Shown piece after piece: positions 44,952 through 55,911 of a stretch of DNA of 64,000 bases (position 1 is the first letter of the stretch; the number at the start of each line of letters is the position of its first letter). Origin of the DNA: Cristatella mucedo (taxonomy: Eukaryota; Bryozoa; Phylactolaemata; Cristatellidae). The translations under genes and the position numbers were made by a program. A model generated the notes under the pieces. That model was not told where the DNA came from and made no database searches. It saw nothing but the letters and a program-made list of their open reading frames with translations. The stretch is from the NCBI GenBank assembly GCA_009760855.2, contig WPIO01000026.1:496001-560000 (forward strand). The letters are read 5' to 3'.

Positions 44952-44995
44952 GTTTTCCACCGAATATATATATATATATATATTCGGTGGAAAAC
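44952..44995. repeat. 44-bp perfect palindrome centred on (TA)n
   Basis: GTTTTCCACCGAATATA ... TATATTCGGTGGAAAAC reads the same on both strands. It lies immediately inside the right arm of the 79-bp inverted repeat. Confidence 0.95.
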
Positions 44996-44998
44996 CTA

Positions 44999-45077
44999 TG
45001 CCGATGGGGCAGTTTAAAGAAATAGAAAAATCGAGGGGGTTGACGTGCTGGACATGGAAAAATACACGACATAGGTG
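44999..45077 (-). repeat. Right arm of a 79-bp inverted repeat
   Basis: TGCCGATGGGGCAGTTTAAAG ... ACGACATAGGTG, the reverse complement of 44545-44623. It is flanked on both sides by (TA)n arrays. Confidence 0.95.
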
Positions 45078-45136
45078 AATATATATATATATATATATAT
45101 ATTCCACAGAATATATATATATATATATATTCCACA

Positions 45137-45170
<34 letters not shown>

Positions 45171-45182
45171 CACAGAATCTAT
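45078..45182. repeat. (AT)n arrays joined by ATTCCACAGAAT linkers
   Basis: Three AT arrays are each followed by the 12-bp linker ATTCCACAGAAT (about 45101, 45130, 45167). Each array therefore sits between GAAT and ATTC, so every unit is self-complementary. Confidence 0.9.
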
Positions 45183-47126
45183 AAATATATAATTTTATTT
45201 GCATAGCGCCTGGCCCACAGCTCGTGATTTAATGACCACCCGAGAAAATCCTTTTAGGAGACACTTTCATTGTGTAGTCACAAAGCCACGTGAGACTGGC
45301 TGAGGGAGGGACCATTTCGCCGGCAATGCAATGATTGGCTCAATCGACAAGCTCCCGCCTGACTGACTAAGAAGAGTTCGCCGTTGTTCGACAGACGGCT
45401 CTGCTAGAGTGTCGTACATGACGAGCAGCATTTAACGCTATCCTATCTTGCTCGTTGCGAAAAATTGAAAATGGGGAACATTCAAATGCGTTTTTCTTTC
45501 TTCAATTGGGCTACTTACACCAATCGAAACTGCTGAGCTGTGCAGACGTGTAGTCGTAAATCCGGCGGACCTCTCGATCTCTCCGACCGGATAGACATGG
45601 CAAAAGTGCATGGCGGATCTGAAACGAGAAAGTGAGACTCGCTGAGCGCGGCCGCGACAACCGCCCCAGCATCTCTGTAGGTTTTTTAGCGCTTTTTTGT
45701 TTACTGTGCCTGCGATATAGCTACGCACAACACGATTGAATCTCAAGCCGATGCAACTCAACGAGACGCCACCATCTGTGACAAAACTATTCGAAGGATT
45801 GCGGGCTCCGGTAGCTTTGCCTGAGGACCGCAACGCGGCTCTTTCCGACGCGACCGCGCTTGCGGTGACGGCGTGCGAGGTCATGCGTGCACGTTCCACT
45901 CTCGTTGCACCGATTGCGCTTCACTTTGCAGCTCCCCGCGAGGGCGTAGCCGAGGGCGAGCGGCGGCGGCGGCAGCCCGACGCGGTCCGATAGGATAAGG
46001 GTCGCTTCTATCCCACTCTCAACGACTGCTACCTACCGGAGTGCCGACGCTACGATGGCTGCAGTCGCCCGCCGCTTCGGAGCTTTTTTGGGGTATCGGA
46101 CGCCGAAAGTAGCGTAATGGCATGCAGCCGCCAGAGATAAGGAACCGGCGCAGTGAGCACAACGGTCTAATCTATCGCTGCCAGCTGGGGCGGCGGTGCA
46201 CGAGCCCCGTGCGACTGCCGACGGACGCGTGGCGTCCGCATTCGCCGCTACCCGCCGGAGCTCGTTAAAATTCTCGCTGGCTGGTAAACGAAAGAGACTG
46301 TAGACAGGAAACTCGCCCTGCGAAAGGGGGGCGAGTTCGCTTCCGGGGCCGAGCTCTCGTGCGTGTTCGCGAGACCAGTCCGAAGCCTCGATTGCCGATG
46401 GCAATCGAGGCTTCGGGATGCGTTGACTAGAACGAAACGTGCGGCGCATATGCAGCGACAAGCCGCCAAGATGCAAGCGACCCTGACGACGACGATGACG
46501 ACGGGGTGACGACGATATGTCTGCCTTCTCCGCGAGCATTCCGAACGCGCAGCGTTCGTTAACCTTCCCCTTCCGGCCAGGCTTTTCGGCCAGGTCCAAC
46601 TCTCAGCGACGTTGACGCGCGGCGGCCCAGGTCGAGGCCTGCACCGCCGCCGCACCATTGGCCTCGGGTGGACCCGTGCGCTTCACTTATTTTTCAAGAC
46701 TCAGTCGGCGAGAACCCGTGCTGCAAAACTTCTTCCTAAATAGAGTTTCGCGTGGCCATTTTTGTATGGCATCGCTCCGGACCGTCCTAATTCGCCTTCG
46801 CGTGGACGGACGGACGGGATGAGTTTTCAGCGCAACGCTGAGCAGTTCATCAGCGGTCGTCGGACTACACGGCGCATGCCCGCGCTCGCGAGCGGACTTT
46901 CGACGCATCGTTGCGGTCGCTCAGTGGATCCTCCTTTAAGAATAATTGATACTGTTAAAAACGCTCGCTGTGCGGCTTCCACATCCAGACAGAACTAGGC
47001 CGAAAACGCAGCGCTCGGTGCTAGTCGCCTGGAGCGCGACGAATGCAATTGATGCGTGACCTTTGTACTGCGGTTAGCGACTTGTACGTTCAACAACAAT
47101 CCATGCAGGTGTGCCAAATGTACCGA
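45183..47126. other. GC-rich sequence without an assigned gene
   Basis: Several overlapping frames of 70-190 codons on both strands (such as 45438-45899 and 46033-46599, both minus) reflect GC richness. None shows a domain. A perfect hairpin lies at 46380-46416. No TE is recognised. Confidence 0.4.
46380..46416. repeat. Perfect 17-bp inverted repeat with 3-nt loop
   Basis: CCGAAGCCTCGATTGCC, GAT, GGCAATCGAGGCTTCGG. Same design (3-nt loop, perfect arms) as 32654-32686 but unrelated sequence. Confidence 0.95.
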
Positions 47127-49990
47127 AATGTAATGCTGCATCTCGGTCTGTTACTGCAAGACTACGTGGGTGTTACGCAGCAGACTTCAATAGCACACTC
47201 AAAGCCTATGCAGCTGTCGGTATGCATTCGGTAGCCAACAGATGTCATCTCACGCAACAATGAGAAAGTGAGAAGCATAGCTGAGTCGGGAGGGCAGTTG
47301 AAGTAGTGAATAGCATGAAAGTAGCAGCTCAGGACGGCTGGACATGATTTCTTACAGTAGGCAGCAGCAAAGTAGATGTATTTGCATAAGAATTTTGGAA
47401 GTGAGTTCTACATTCTAGGACTGGTAGAGCAAAAGCGTTTGTCGCCAGCAGTCTTTAAGAGAAGGGAGGAAACAGCTCATGTTTTGTCCATAGAGGACTT
47501 GAGGGCACGAGGTTGAAACTGGTGCAGCAGTTCAGCTGGATATGAAAGAGCCAAGCCATGGCGGGCCTTCTGGGTAAAAGTAAGAGCTTTACTCTCTATC
47601 CACTGATCAACCGGAAGCCATCGAAGCTCCTTCAGCAAATCAGACTAATTGTCAAATCTCCGGGAATTGCTAGCTAGCCTCTGAGTCATATTCATCACCA
47701 GTTGCAATAATAAAGTAATCTATCCGAAACAGAGCCGGGGAGATAGTTTAATTTTTTGAAAGCCACCGTGGTAGACAATCCCTAATCTTTGATAGAGATC
47801 GGACTCGATGACTAGCTGTGGAGGCAGTCTTCTAAATTAAATTTCAAAATTAAGGCTGCTGTCGACGACGACACCTACATTCTGAGCACACGGTGCCGGT
47901 CTCATAATAGCAACAGCCCTGAGAAGAGTGAAGTCTTCTGGTCCAGCCACACGCTTGGGGTGTCCTATAAGTTGCAGCGCTATTTTACGTCATTAAGTTT
48001 AAGGAAATTGTCCAGCATCCGGAATCAAATGTCTGCAAGGCAAGCATTCAGTTTATCTGTCACTGTAGCAGATTTCGACGGTTTAAATGACAATTAAAGC
48101 TGAGTCTCGTCAGCGTAAAAGTCATTGCCGATTCCATTGGCCAGAATCTCTTTTCCCAGAGGTTCTTTATGAATCGAGAACAGCAAAGGACCGAGGACGG
48201 ATCCTTAACGGACTCAACAGGTGGTATATAAAGACCTGACCCCCCCACATGACACGAATTAAACATGATCGGAAAAGTACGATTTTAACCACGCCAGTGC
48301 CTCCTCTGCCAGTAGGATCGTTGATTCAATTGTTCAAGCGGGAAACTGTGATCAATAGTATGAAACGCATTTGATGAATGGATTCCGCAGGGCTATGACA
48401 GTGAGATTTCCGTCATTGTTGCTGCACAGGATGCTATTGGTTAGACTGAGGAGAGCAGTTCCAGTGGAGTGCTGTCGCTTGAATCCCTAATAAAACTTGC
48501 CGGAAAGTTTATTGTTTTTACTGTGTGCTACAAGCTGCTTATCGAAAACCTTTTCAAGAATTTTTTAATGTCTTTGAAATTGGATATACCTTCATCTGAC
48601 CCAGACTTCTTAAAGCGGCGTTCAAACCTACGCTTAACGCGGTGCATCTTTTGAATTCTTATTAAATTGAAGAGTCTCTGTAACTCTGTACACTGGCAGA
48701 ATGTACGGGAGCATGCTCATCAAGGGCACTCACTCTTAATTTTTCATTCGCACTGCATCTGTGAGGGTACAGAGGCTGTTGGCCAAGTTCGGGTGCAGAT
48801 CAAGAAGACTTGCCAGACCAGACAGATTTCTAAAATTTCTTTGGCTCAGTGCTATTCAAGTTGCGTCGCTGGACAAACTCGACGTAACCCTCCAAGTATT
48901 ATGGAATAGGAACAGTAAGCGAGATTGGTCAACGATCCGAGATGGTCGGCGGGCACACAACAAAGTCAGTAGGGCAAACATCCTGAGCAATAACAAGATC
49001 CAGGATACGGCCATTGATGTGGGTGGCATGATTAACGTGTCGGACCCAACCGGTTCTCCAGACAGTCAAGAAACGAGCGGACCAGGCTGTTGCTTGGGTT
49101 GTAAAGGTGATTGCTGAAGCCTCCTACAATCAATAACGGCCTGTCACACATTATTTCATTATTTTACACATGTATTATTATTTATTTTACACTTTATTAG
49201 AGTATTTTTGTGAGGAACTCAGAAAACTTCGTAAACAAGGTTAAACAACCAGAACGAGGTCGGTAGATCACAACTGAAAGAGGCATGGTCTTTGATGGGG
49301 ACCTGATAGCAGCTGGTTCAAACGATGGCATATGCGAAAAACTGAAGGTCTTGTAACTAAACGATTCACGGACAGCGACAGCTATCCCGCCACCCACCAT
49401 GTCGGACCACATAGATTAAAACAATTAGAATCCGGGTGGGATGGTCTCGGATACATATCAACCAGAGCAGTCCGTCATCCACTTCTCGGTCAGCAAAAAT
49501 GCATCCAGCTTCTCCTGGAAAGCCTGATTGCGGATAAGTAGCCTCTTAGTTTTTAGCGAGCCCGAATTTAACCAGCGGAAGTTAAGAAACTGTCGAATAA
49601 CTGCACGACGCGGTGGTTTCAGATACGTAGTAACGGCCGACAGCCGACTTTTCACATCATGCTGAGGCACGGCGAGTGAGCTACTACCACAGCGAGTGCT
49701 AAACAGTGCTTTAAACTTACGGCTCCTAGGTTTGATAGCCGAACGGTTGGTATCGCGAACGCAGAATGCAGGCAAGTTCTTACTGACGCGCCGTAGAAGG
49801 CGCGCCAGTAGGTACTGAATAATGGCGATATCTCATCTTTTGCTAAGCAGGTCCTTTTTTGAGTAGCTTATCTGAGGACAGCTCATTAACAGTAACAGCG
49901 AAGATAGCAGCTGAATACCGAATGTTCTACGAGGACGCAGGAACACTCCAGCGACGAAGAGCGCACACAACTTAACATAACAAGTCCACA
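47127..49990 (-). mobile_element. LINE-A copy, near full length, decayed
   Basis: On the minus strand the 5' leader (TTCGGTATTCAGCTGCTATC then AATGAGCTGTCCTC) matches the 12290 copy around 12360-12412. The endonuclease follows (49775-49458: LRWLNSGSLKTKRLLIRN, AFLLTEKWM; 49412-49197: VGGGIAVAVRESF, LSVVIYRPRSGCL), then the GDFN-to-SDH region near 49110-48930 and RT near 48560-48050. The C-terminus and 3' UTR end at 47127. A short AT-rich insert lies at about 49145-49198. Stops are numerous. Confidence 0.85.
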
Positions 49991-50003
49991 TTCATAATAT
50001 AAC

Positions 50004-50142
50004 AATAATAATCCAAATTATTTATACTTATCCTTAAGAAAACTTAATCTCTATCCGGGTGCTTTCCATAAGCTGCAGGGCTCGAGCTCGCGACCTCGGT
50101 CGTCGAAGTCGCTTTACCCCTAACCCCTAACCCTTACCCCTA
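50004..50142 (-). mobile_element. SINE-1 copy with expanded CCCCTAA motif
   Basis: Minus strand: GACCGAGGTCGCGAGCTCGAG B box, then CTTATGGAAAGCACCCGGATAG and TAAGTTTTCTTAAGGAT tail. The A-box side has become GGGGTAAGGGTTAGGGGTTAG, that is, three CCCCTAA-like units on the plus strand at 50116-50142. Confidence 0.6.
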
Positions 50143-50712
50143 GCGTCGACAAATCTAGTTGACAGCAACGTAGGTTACAGGTATGCAACCACGGTCACGA
50201 CGTACAACAACGGCTTCGAGGCCTAGAGCTCAAATACCAACGGCAGCTCCGCCGGAAGCACCCCCCGACTGCCATCTGTGTGGCATCGGCTTTCATGTGG
50301 CCTCGGGCATTGAATGTCGCATAATCGGTTCCTAACCATAACGATTAAGCAACGGCTAATAATGAATATCGGTCGCAATCTGGCTGATTTAGCTCGCCAC
50401 CGTTTCAACGCCTAACGTGCTCGCCACTACGTCGATGCCGAGACGGAGGCGCGAGCGTAACGCAAATAACTTACGGAGGCGCTCACCGCCGCCGAACGTA
50501 GTCGGTGTACGCGCGCATCTGCCGACCGCTTCTACCCACGCCTACTGCCACGCCCTGCGACCGTGTACACAGTTCGTCCAACTGCGACCAGACAGCGAGT
50601 TTGGCGCAGATGTAGCTAACCTCGCCGCCTTTCAAGTAGGCTGTTGCTGACCTCTAGCTGACCACGCTAGCTTTCCACTTAGCTGTCGAGCTACGATGCT
50701 GCTGCCTGGTCT
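50143..50712. other. Unassigned sequence
   Basis: Nothing recognisable. Confidence 0.4.
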
Positions 50713-51180
50713 CTAGTAGTGCGGATGTGTAGGCTGAAAAGAGAGAATAAAGGAACCTACAAGTGAGCGCCAGGACCTTGAAGGCGATTCACTGCTTGGT
50801 GGGGACCCAGCGCAGGGCGGCAAGAAATGGTGCAACGCATGGTGCAACTTCGACGCTCGCAAAAGAAAAGCTGCTGCTGCTGAGTTGTGCACCAACTTTA
50901 AGCATCTTACTACACAAGCCGGAAGACCTGCAAGTAGCGAGTTGCAAACGTCAGGACGAGATGTCACAAAATGCTCGTACAAGCTCGGACAAACGTGTCA
51001 CTCAATCTAATCAGGCAACTTTACGTAGCTGAAAGTAGGCAGACTTAACTGCGGAGCTGTTGCGGTAGTCTATTGAAAGTTCGCTTTGAAGCAGGACACC
51101 CTGACTTCGTGCAGGTGCTGCTGTAGAAGCTGCTGGACGAGCCATTTTGAGGGTTAGGTTTTCCAATTTCTGTCAAACTC
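50713..51180 (-). pseudogene. LINE-B RT C-terminal fragment
   Basis: The minus frame at 50982-50713 reads TSRPDVCNSLLAGLPACVV then RCLKLVHNSAAAAFL, the same CNSLLAGLP...LxLVHNSAA block as at 27075-27155. The continuation HHALHHFLPPCA corresponds to HxTPxLxxLHWLP. The upstream part to 51180 (thumb region) is decayed. Confidence 0.65.
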
Positions 51181-52800
51181 TTGGTCTGTCTGCAGCTAGT
51201 AAGCCGGTTTCTATGGCCGTTCAATTTTCAAAAAAATTTCGCCGTCACCCAAGTGCAAATGCGAGCGCTACTTGCGACAAGAGAGTCGAGAAAAATCGAT
51301 GCGCTGGAATGCAGCGAGAGATCGAAGCGGCTCGCGCACAGCTGCTGCGTGTACATGCTGCGAGGCTTATTTTCGTCCGATAAACGACGGCATTCGCACG
51401 AGCGAGCAGACGGTAGGTGGCGGGCGGCGAAAGCGCTCTCCCGTGCGCTCGGTCGAGCCCTGGTCGAAGAGCTAGGGCCAGCTTGACCGACGACAGATAC
51501 ACGGGCGCAGCGTTGCACCTTACATTTCTGCCAGCTCCGAACTGAAACCTGGCGCACCCACTCCCCTAAGACCGGTTGCACCTGCCCCGCCCCCGTGAGT
51601 TAACGGTCCACCAGAAATCGCCGCGTCCCCCCCCCCCTCTCCAGCATGATCAGAGCCGCCGTATCGCCTGCCCTGCATTGGGAGGACCGCCAGGAGCCGA
51701 CATGACCGTACTGAGGTGGATGCTGCTAGTGGCTAGCGGCTGCCCCAGCGTGCAGTTTTCACGAAGCTCGGTCGGAGGTGACGCGAAAGTCTCGAGAAGT
51801 CTCTCGCGTGACAGCAACGAGCCCGCCCGCAGGCGTTTGCGAAAGCTCGAGCTCTCGGACGAATCGACGCAGCCGACCGGAGCGATCGCAGGCACCACCG
51901 ACCGGGAATCGCCGCCGCTGGCGAGCGAGCGTCGGCGTCAGAGCGTCAGAGAGCGAACGTCAGAGAGAAACGCCAGAGCGAAACTCCAGAGCGTCAGCGA
52001 CGACGCGCGACGACGACCAAAGTCGGCCGACGGAGGGCGGCTAATCGACGAGCGCTTCGAATCGAGGTCCCACTTTTTGCCGCCGGTCGGCTGCTTTCCA
52101 CTCTCTGTCGGTCGGCGCCTCGGCCTTCGATCCTCTAAATAGAAGGGCCGCTCCAGGGGCCGCGGCGGCGCGGGCGGTGGCGGCGGCGGCGTGCACGCCG
52201 GACGTCGCCCGCCGTGCGCCGGCGCCGGAAGCGAGCGGCGGGTAGCCGAGCGCAGCGCTTCCGGAGTCTCCGCCCTCGACGGGAGCCGCCAAAGGTTGGC
52301 AATCATTAGCAGCTGGAAAGAGTGAGATCGATTGGCTTAAAACTCATTAGTAGTACGCTGGATGTCCTCGCACTAGAGAGAGTGAGGAGAGAGAGAGAGA
52401 GAGAGAGCGACTAGCACGTGATCAATATCTAGGTTTGCAAGAGGCCTTGGTACCTGCCGCAGAGCTGACGCCGCCAGAGCGCCTCTCTCGGGCAGTTTCC
52501 GTCGCGGCAGCGAGCCGATTCGCGGTCTCCCCACACTGGCCCGCTCTAGCAAGCTGTAGCGAGCGGTCGCGTCCGATTTCTTTTTCCGGTAAGTCACGTG
52601 GTGCGGGAGCTGTGAGAGACTTCGCGGGGGGGGGGGGCTATTGACGTCACTATCGAGAGACGAAGAGAGAGCGAGAGAGAGAGACCGACAGACAGACTGA
52701 CAGACCGACAGACAGAGAAAGAGAGAAAGAGAGAGGTTAAGAAAGAGCGCGGGGAGCCGGGGCGAAAGACAGCTCGGGGCACGAAGCACCCTACCGGTTG
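51181..52800. other. GC-rich intergenic DNA downstream of EMX
   Basis: Overlapping frames (such as 51576-52142 plus and 51938-52306 minus) have arginine- and serine-rich composition and no domain. It contains an 11-C run near 51627, a 12-G run at 52626-52637, a (GA)n array at about 52376-52408 and purine repeats at 52660-52735. No gene called. Confidence 0.4.
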
Positions 52801-52814
52801 ACGCGCCCGAGTGA

Positions 52815-52995
52815 CAGTCTTCTAATTACAGGTAATTGACACTTCACGGTGCTAGTAGTAAGAGCTCTCGCAGACCCATTTCGCGGTCAATTGATTGCTA
52901 ATGCACCGAATTAACTACGTCTGGCTATCGCGACACTGCAGAAACCGCTTGACATTAGCTTCGCTTGTCGCGTTACCGGTTAATTTCCTAGCGCC
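52815..52995. promoter_or_regulatory. TAAT-core cluster downstream of EMX, candidate regulatory element
   Basis: CTAATTACAGGTAATTGAC, TCAATTGATTGCTAATGC, GAATTAAC, GACATTAGC and GGTTAATTTCC give at least six ATTA/TAAT cores within 180 bp of otherwise GC-rich DNA, about 0.8-0.95 kb past the EMX stop. Such cores bind homeodomain proteins. A regulatory role is inference. Confidence 0.3.
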
Positions 52996-53153
52996 ACGCA
53001 GCCTAAATGTTAGGCTTACTCCCTGACGACTCGGCGAGTTCGTTGCTGCCAGGCCAACGTTGCCGCCGGCGACGACACACGCAAGCGCTCAGAGCGGCTG
53101 AAAGAGAACACCTTTGGCGTCGGGTTGCGGAGCCCCTCGCGACATGGAATGAT

Positions 53154-53159
53154 TTTATT
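53154..53159 (-). terminator. Candidate poly(A) signal of EMX
   Basis: AATAAA on the minus strand, about 606 nt past the EMX stop codon. It is the first canonical hexamer I find downstream. No transcript evidence is available. Confidence 0.4.
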
Positions 53160-53764
53160 ACGTGGTCCGTGCGGCCGGCCGCTAGCCGCACTCCGGCGGC
53201 GCGATGGTGGCCCCGAACCGCTCCCCCCCCCCGCCGAAACAGTAAATGCTTTGGGAAATCGTTCGATTCGATTCCCAAAGATAAAACATCTTGGCGCCGA
53301 CGAGACAACGCCACCGCCGCCGCCACGCGACGGGGCCGGTAGGGCGTCCCGAGCGCTAGTCCCGACGACGATAAATTACGAACTAGGCGAGCCGCCTTCG
53401 CAAGCGTACGCCTCGCACGGAGCGAGCTCGCGGCTGGTCGCTCGCTGGTTCCCGGTGAGCTGGCGGAGCGTGGAACGGAGAGCACAAGCGAGCGACAGGG
53501 GCAGGCGCGGTTTTGGCGAATCGCGTCACTCAACGCCGTCAGGAGAACATTCGCTGCGATCGAGGCGTCGTGAACGGTCGTCTCAAGCCTCTCGCACCGC
53601 CGCTGGAGAAGGCGACCGGAGCATAGGCTCCATGCCGGCTCCCGGTCGTCTGGGGTGGCGAGCGAGCGAGCGAGGACAGAAATTTCGCTGCCCTCTCCGG
53701 CTAGCTTCGCGGCGATTTCTAAAGAGCGTCTGGTCCCGTCAGCAGACGGCGGAAAGCGGCTGCC

Positions 53765-54052
53765 CTAGGATGGCCGCGGCGGGGGCGGCAGCGGAGACGA
53801 CTGCAGTGGAGCGGCGACGGCTGCGGGGTCAGCGGACGCCGATGCGGCGTCGAGTCGGGTCCTCTTCGGCGACGGCAGGCCGTCATCGTCGTCGGCGGCG
53901 TGGGCAGCAGCGACTTCGTCGCCGACCGCAATGTCCTCATCGGCTTCGCAGTCGCTTTCGCTGAAGTTGTCTTGCTTCTCGTCGTCGTCCTCACTTCCAT
54001 CGGATTTGGTCCGCTTGTGTTTGGTCCTGCGGTTCTGGAACCAGACCTTGAC
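53765..54052 (-). CDS. EMX: EMX exon 3 and stop
   Basis: Acceptor TTCCTTCAG ends at 54053. It encodes [16 protein letters not shown] (homeodomain helix 3), an acidic segment, an alanine/aspartate-rich linker with SPKRTR (a possible nuclear-localisation patch) and a [12 protein letters not shown] end, stopping at TAG 53767-53765. Confidence 0.95.
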   Translation of the reverse strand, partial: VKVWFQNRRTKHKRTKSDGSEDDDEKQDNFSESDCEADEDIAVGDEVAAAHAADDDDGLPSPKRTRLDAASASADPAAVAAPLQSSPLPPPPRPS

Positions 54053-55828
54053 CTGAAGGAACGAAACGAGGGCAAGGTCATGTCGCGCTCAGTGCTGGCT
54101 CGCCGCCGAGACGCAGCGCCACGCTAGTCCGCTGGGTGCCCGAGGCGACAGTCGGTAGGACAGCGAGAGAGACGGAAAAACGGACAGATAGAATAGTGAG
54201 AGAGAGACTGGAAGAGTGTGCGAGGGAGACAGATACAGAGACAGAGAAAGAGGGAGGCAGAGACAGAGACAGACAGAGACAAAGACAGAGGCAGAGAGAC
54301 AGACAGACAAGAGAGCGGAGGCCAGGCCGGGCACGTCAAAGCTGCTTGGTGGTCAGCACTCGGTTTGCTGAATTAGCACTCTCGCTGACTGCTGTGCGGC
54401 CGCCGCTGCCGACGCGTCGCTAAGCTAACCTGCGTCTCCGTCAGGCCGAGACCAATGGCCAGGTCTTTTCGCTCCTGTCCGACGACGTAGTGATTCTTCT
54501 CAAAGGCCTGCTCCAGCTTGAGCAGCTGCGACGGCGAGAACGCCGTGCGGATGCGCTTCGGCTTTCGAAAAGGCTGCAGCAGCATGCTGTGCTCCGAGCC
54601 TGAAACGGATTTGCGACGACCGTGAGCTCGAGCGCCGAGTCTGGCACTCGCGGCGGAATAAGCGACGTCAGTCAGAACGCTGAGCAGCGACGAGAGAGCG
54701 ACGCCGGGTGGCGGCCTTCGGAGCGAGCGCGCCGGAAGGCCGCCGGGCAGGGCGCTGGTCGGGGGGAGAGGGGGCATCAAGCCTAGCGCCCGCACGCACA
54801 GCGCTTTCGAAGGATGCCAGCGCTTGGCAGGAGAGCCAATCCGAGGCGGAGGGGCGGGCGAGAGGCGATTGGAGGACGACGGAGCCAGCGCCTGACTCGC
54901 AGCGGCGAGCGGTTTTCAGTTGGTTTCGCACACGATTGCCCACCCGCCGCGACCTAGGGCTAGCGAGGCAACTGTGCGCGGCTATAAGGATAGGAAAGCT
55001 AATAGTCAAGCGCAGATCGATGCGGCTAGGATATATACTAATTGCTATTGTTGCCGCACGTGAACAAAGGTAAATAACGTTTTGCACACACATTGTGCTG
55101 CCATTTTTCCCTTTTGATGGCGGCCCGCTGCCGTGCGACGTCTCGGCTTCGAATTAATTAGCGCGTTAGTTAATCTATTCGACGGCTGCGCCTACGGGAG
55201 CCCTCCAGCTCCGCGGATCATTAGCATGGTAATCAAAGTGCTCTCTCCAATATTGTTATTTAATGACTTCGCAATTACGCTAATTCTGTATATCCTGAGC
55301 CAATCGATAAACATAGTGAGGGCTCTTTCGTGTTGCGGAGGTGATTATTACACGCGGCGTATTAATTATTAAAGCGAGACGGCAGTTTAAGTGCTGCCAC
55401 TGCTGCGCCGCCGAGCACGATCCTTCCGCAGCGCCGGCCTCGCTACCGGCTTCGCTGTTCATGCTGTGGTGCCATCCACCCCGCCGCTACCTCAACCGTG
55501 TTGAACTGCCAGTGGCCAAGCGGGCGTCTTCCAAAATGTGCAGTGCCTAGAAGGAGACCCGGTTCTCTTAGGGAGTTCTAGAAAATATTATTCTTATCGC
55601 GGCCGCGGGTCGCCGACAGGTGAGACAGTGTCGCTCGGGCTGAACAGGCCAGTTTGTGTAACTTTCCCCAATCTCGCTGCGCTCCAAGCTCCACGCTCCA
55701 TTCCTTTCGACCTGCGTTCATTTAGGTCATTGTAGACAGACAGACCTGAGCTTGGACTAGTTGCTCCAAGCAACACTTTCTTAGTGACATTTCTGTTTCT
55801 CATTCTGCCTTCGTCCTTCGTTCTCTCT

Positions 55829-55911
<83 letters not shown>

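Noticed and set aside
50116-50142. Interstitial telomere
   Set aside because: Only about three imperfect units, located at the A box of a SINE-1 copy.
51576-52306. 188-codon plus and 122-codon minus frames
   Set aside because: Overlapping opposite-strand frames in GC-rich DNA without recognisable domains or splice context.
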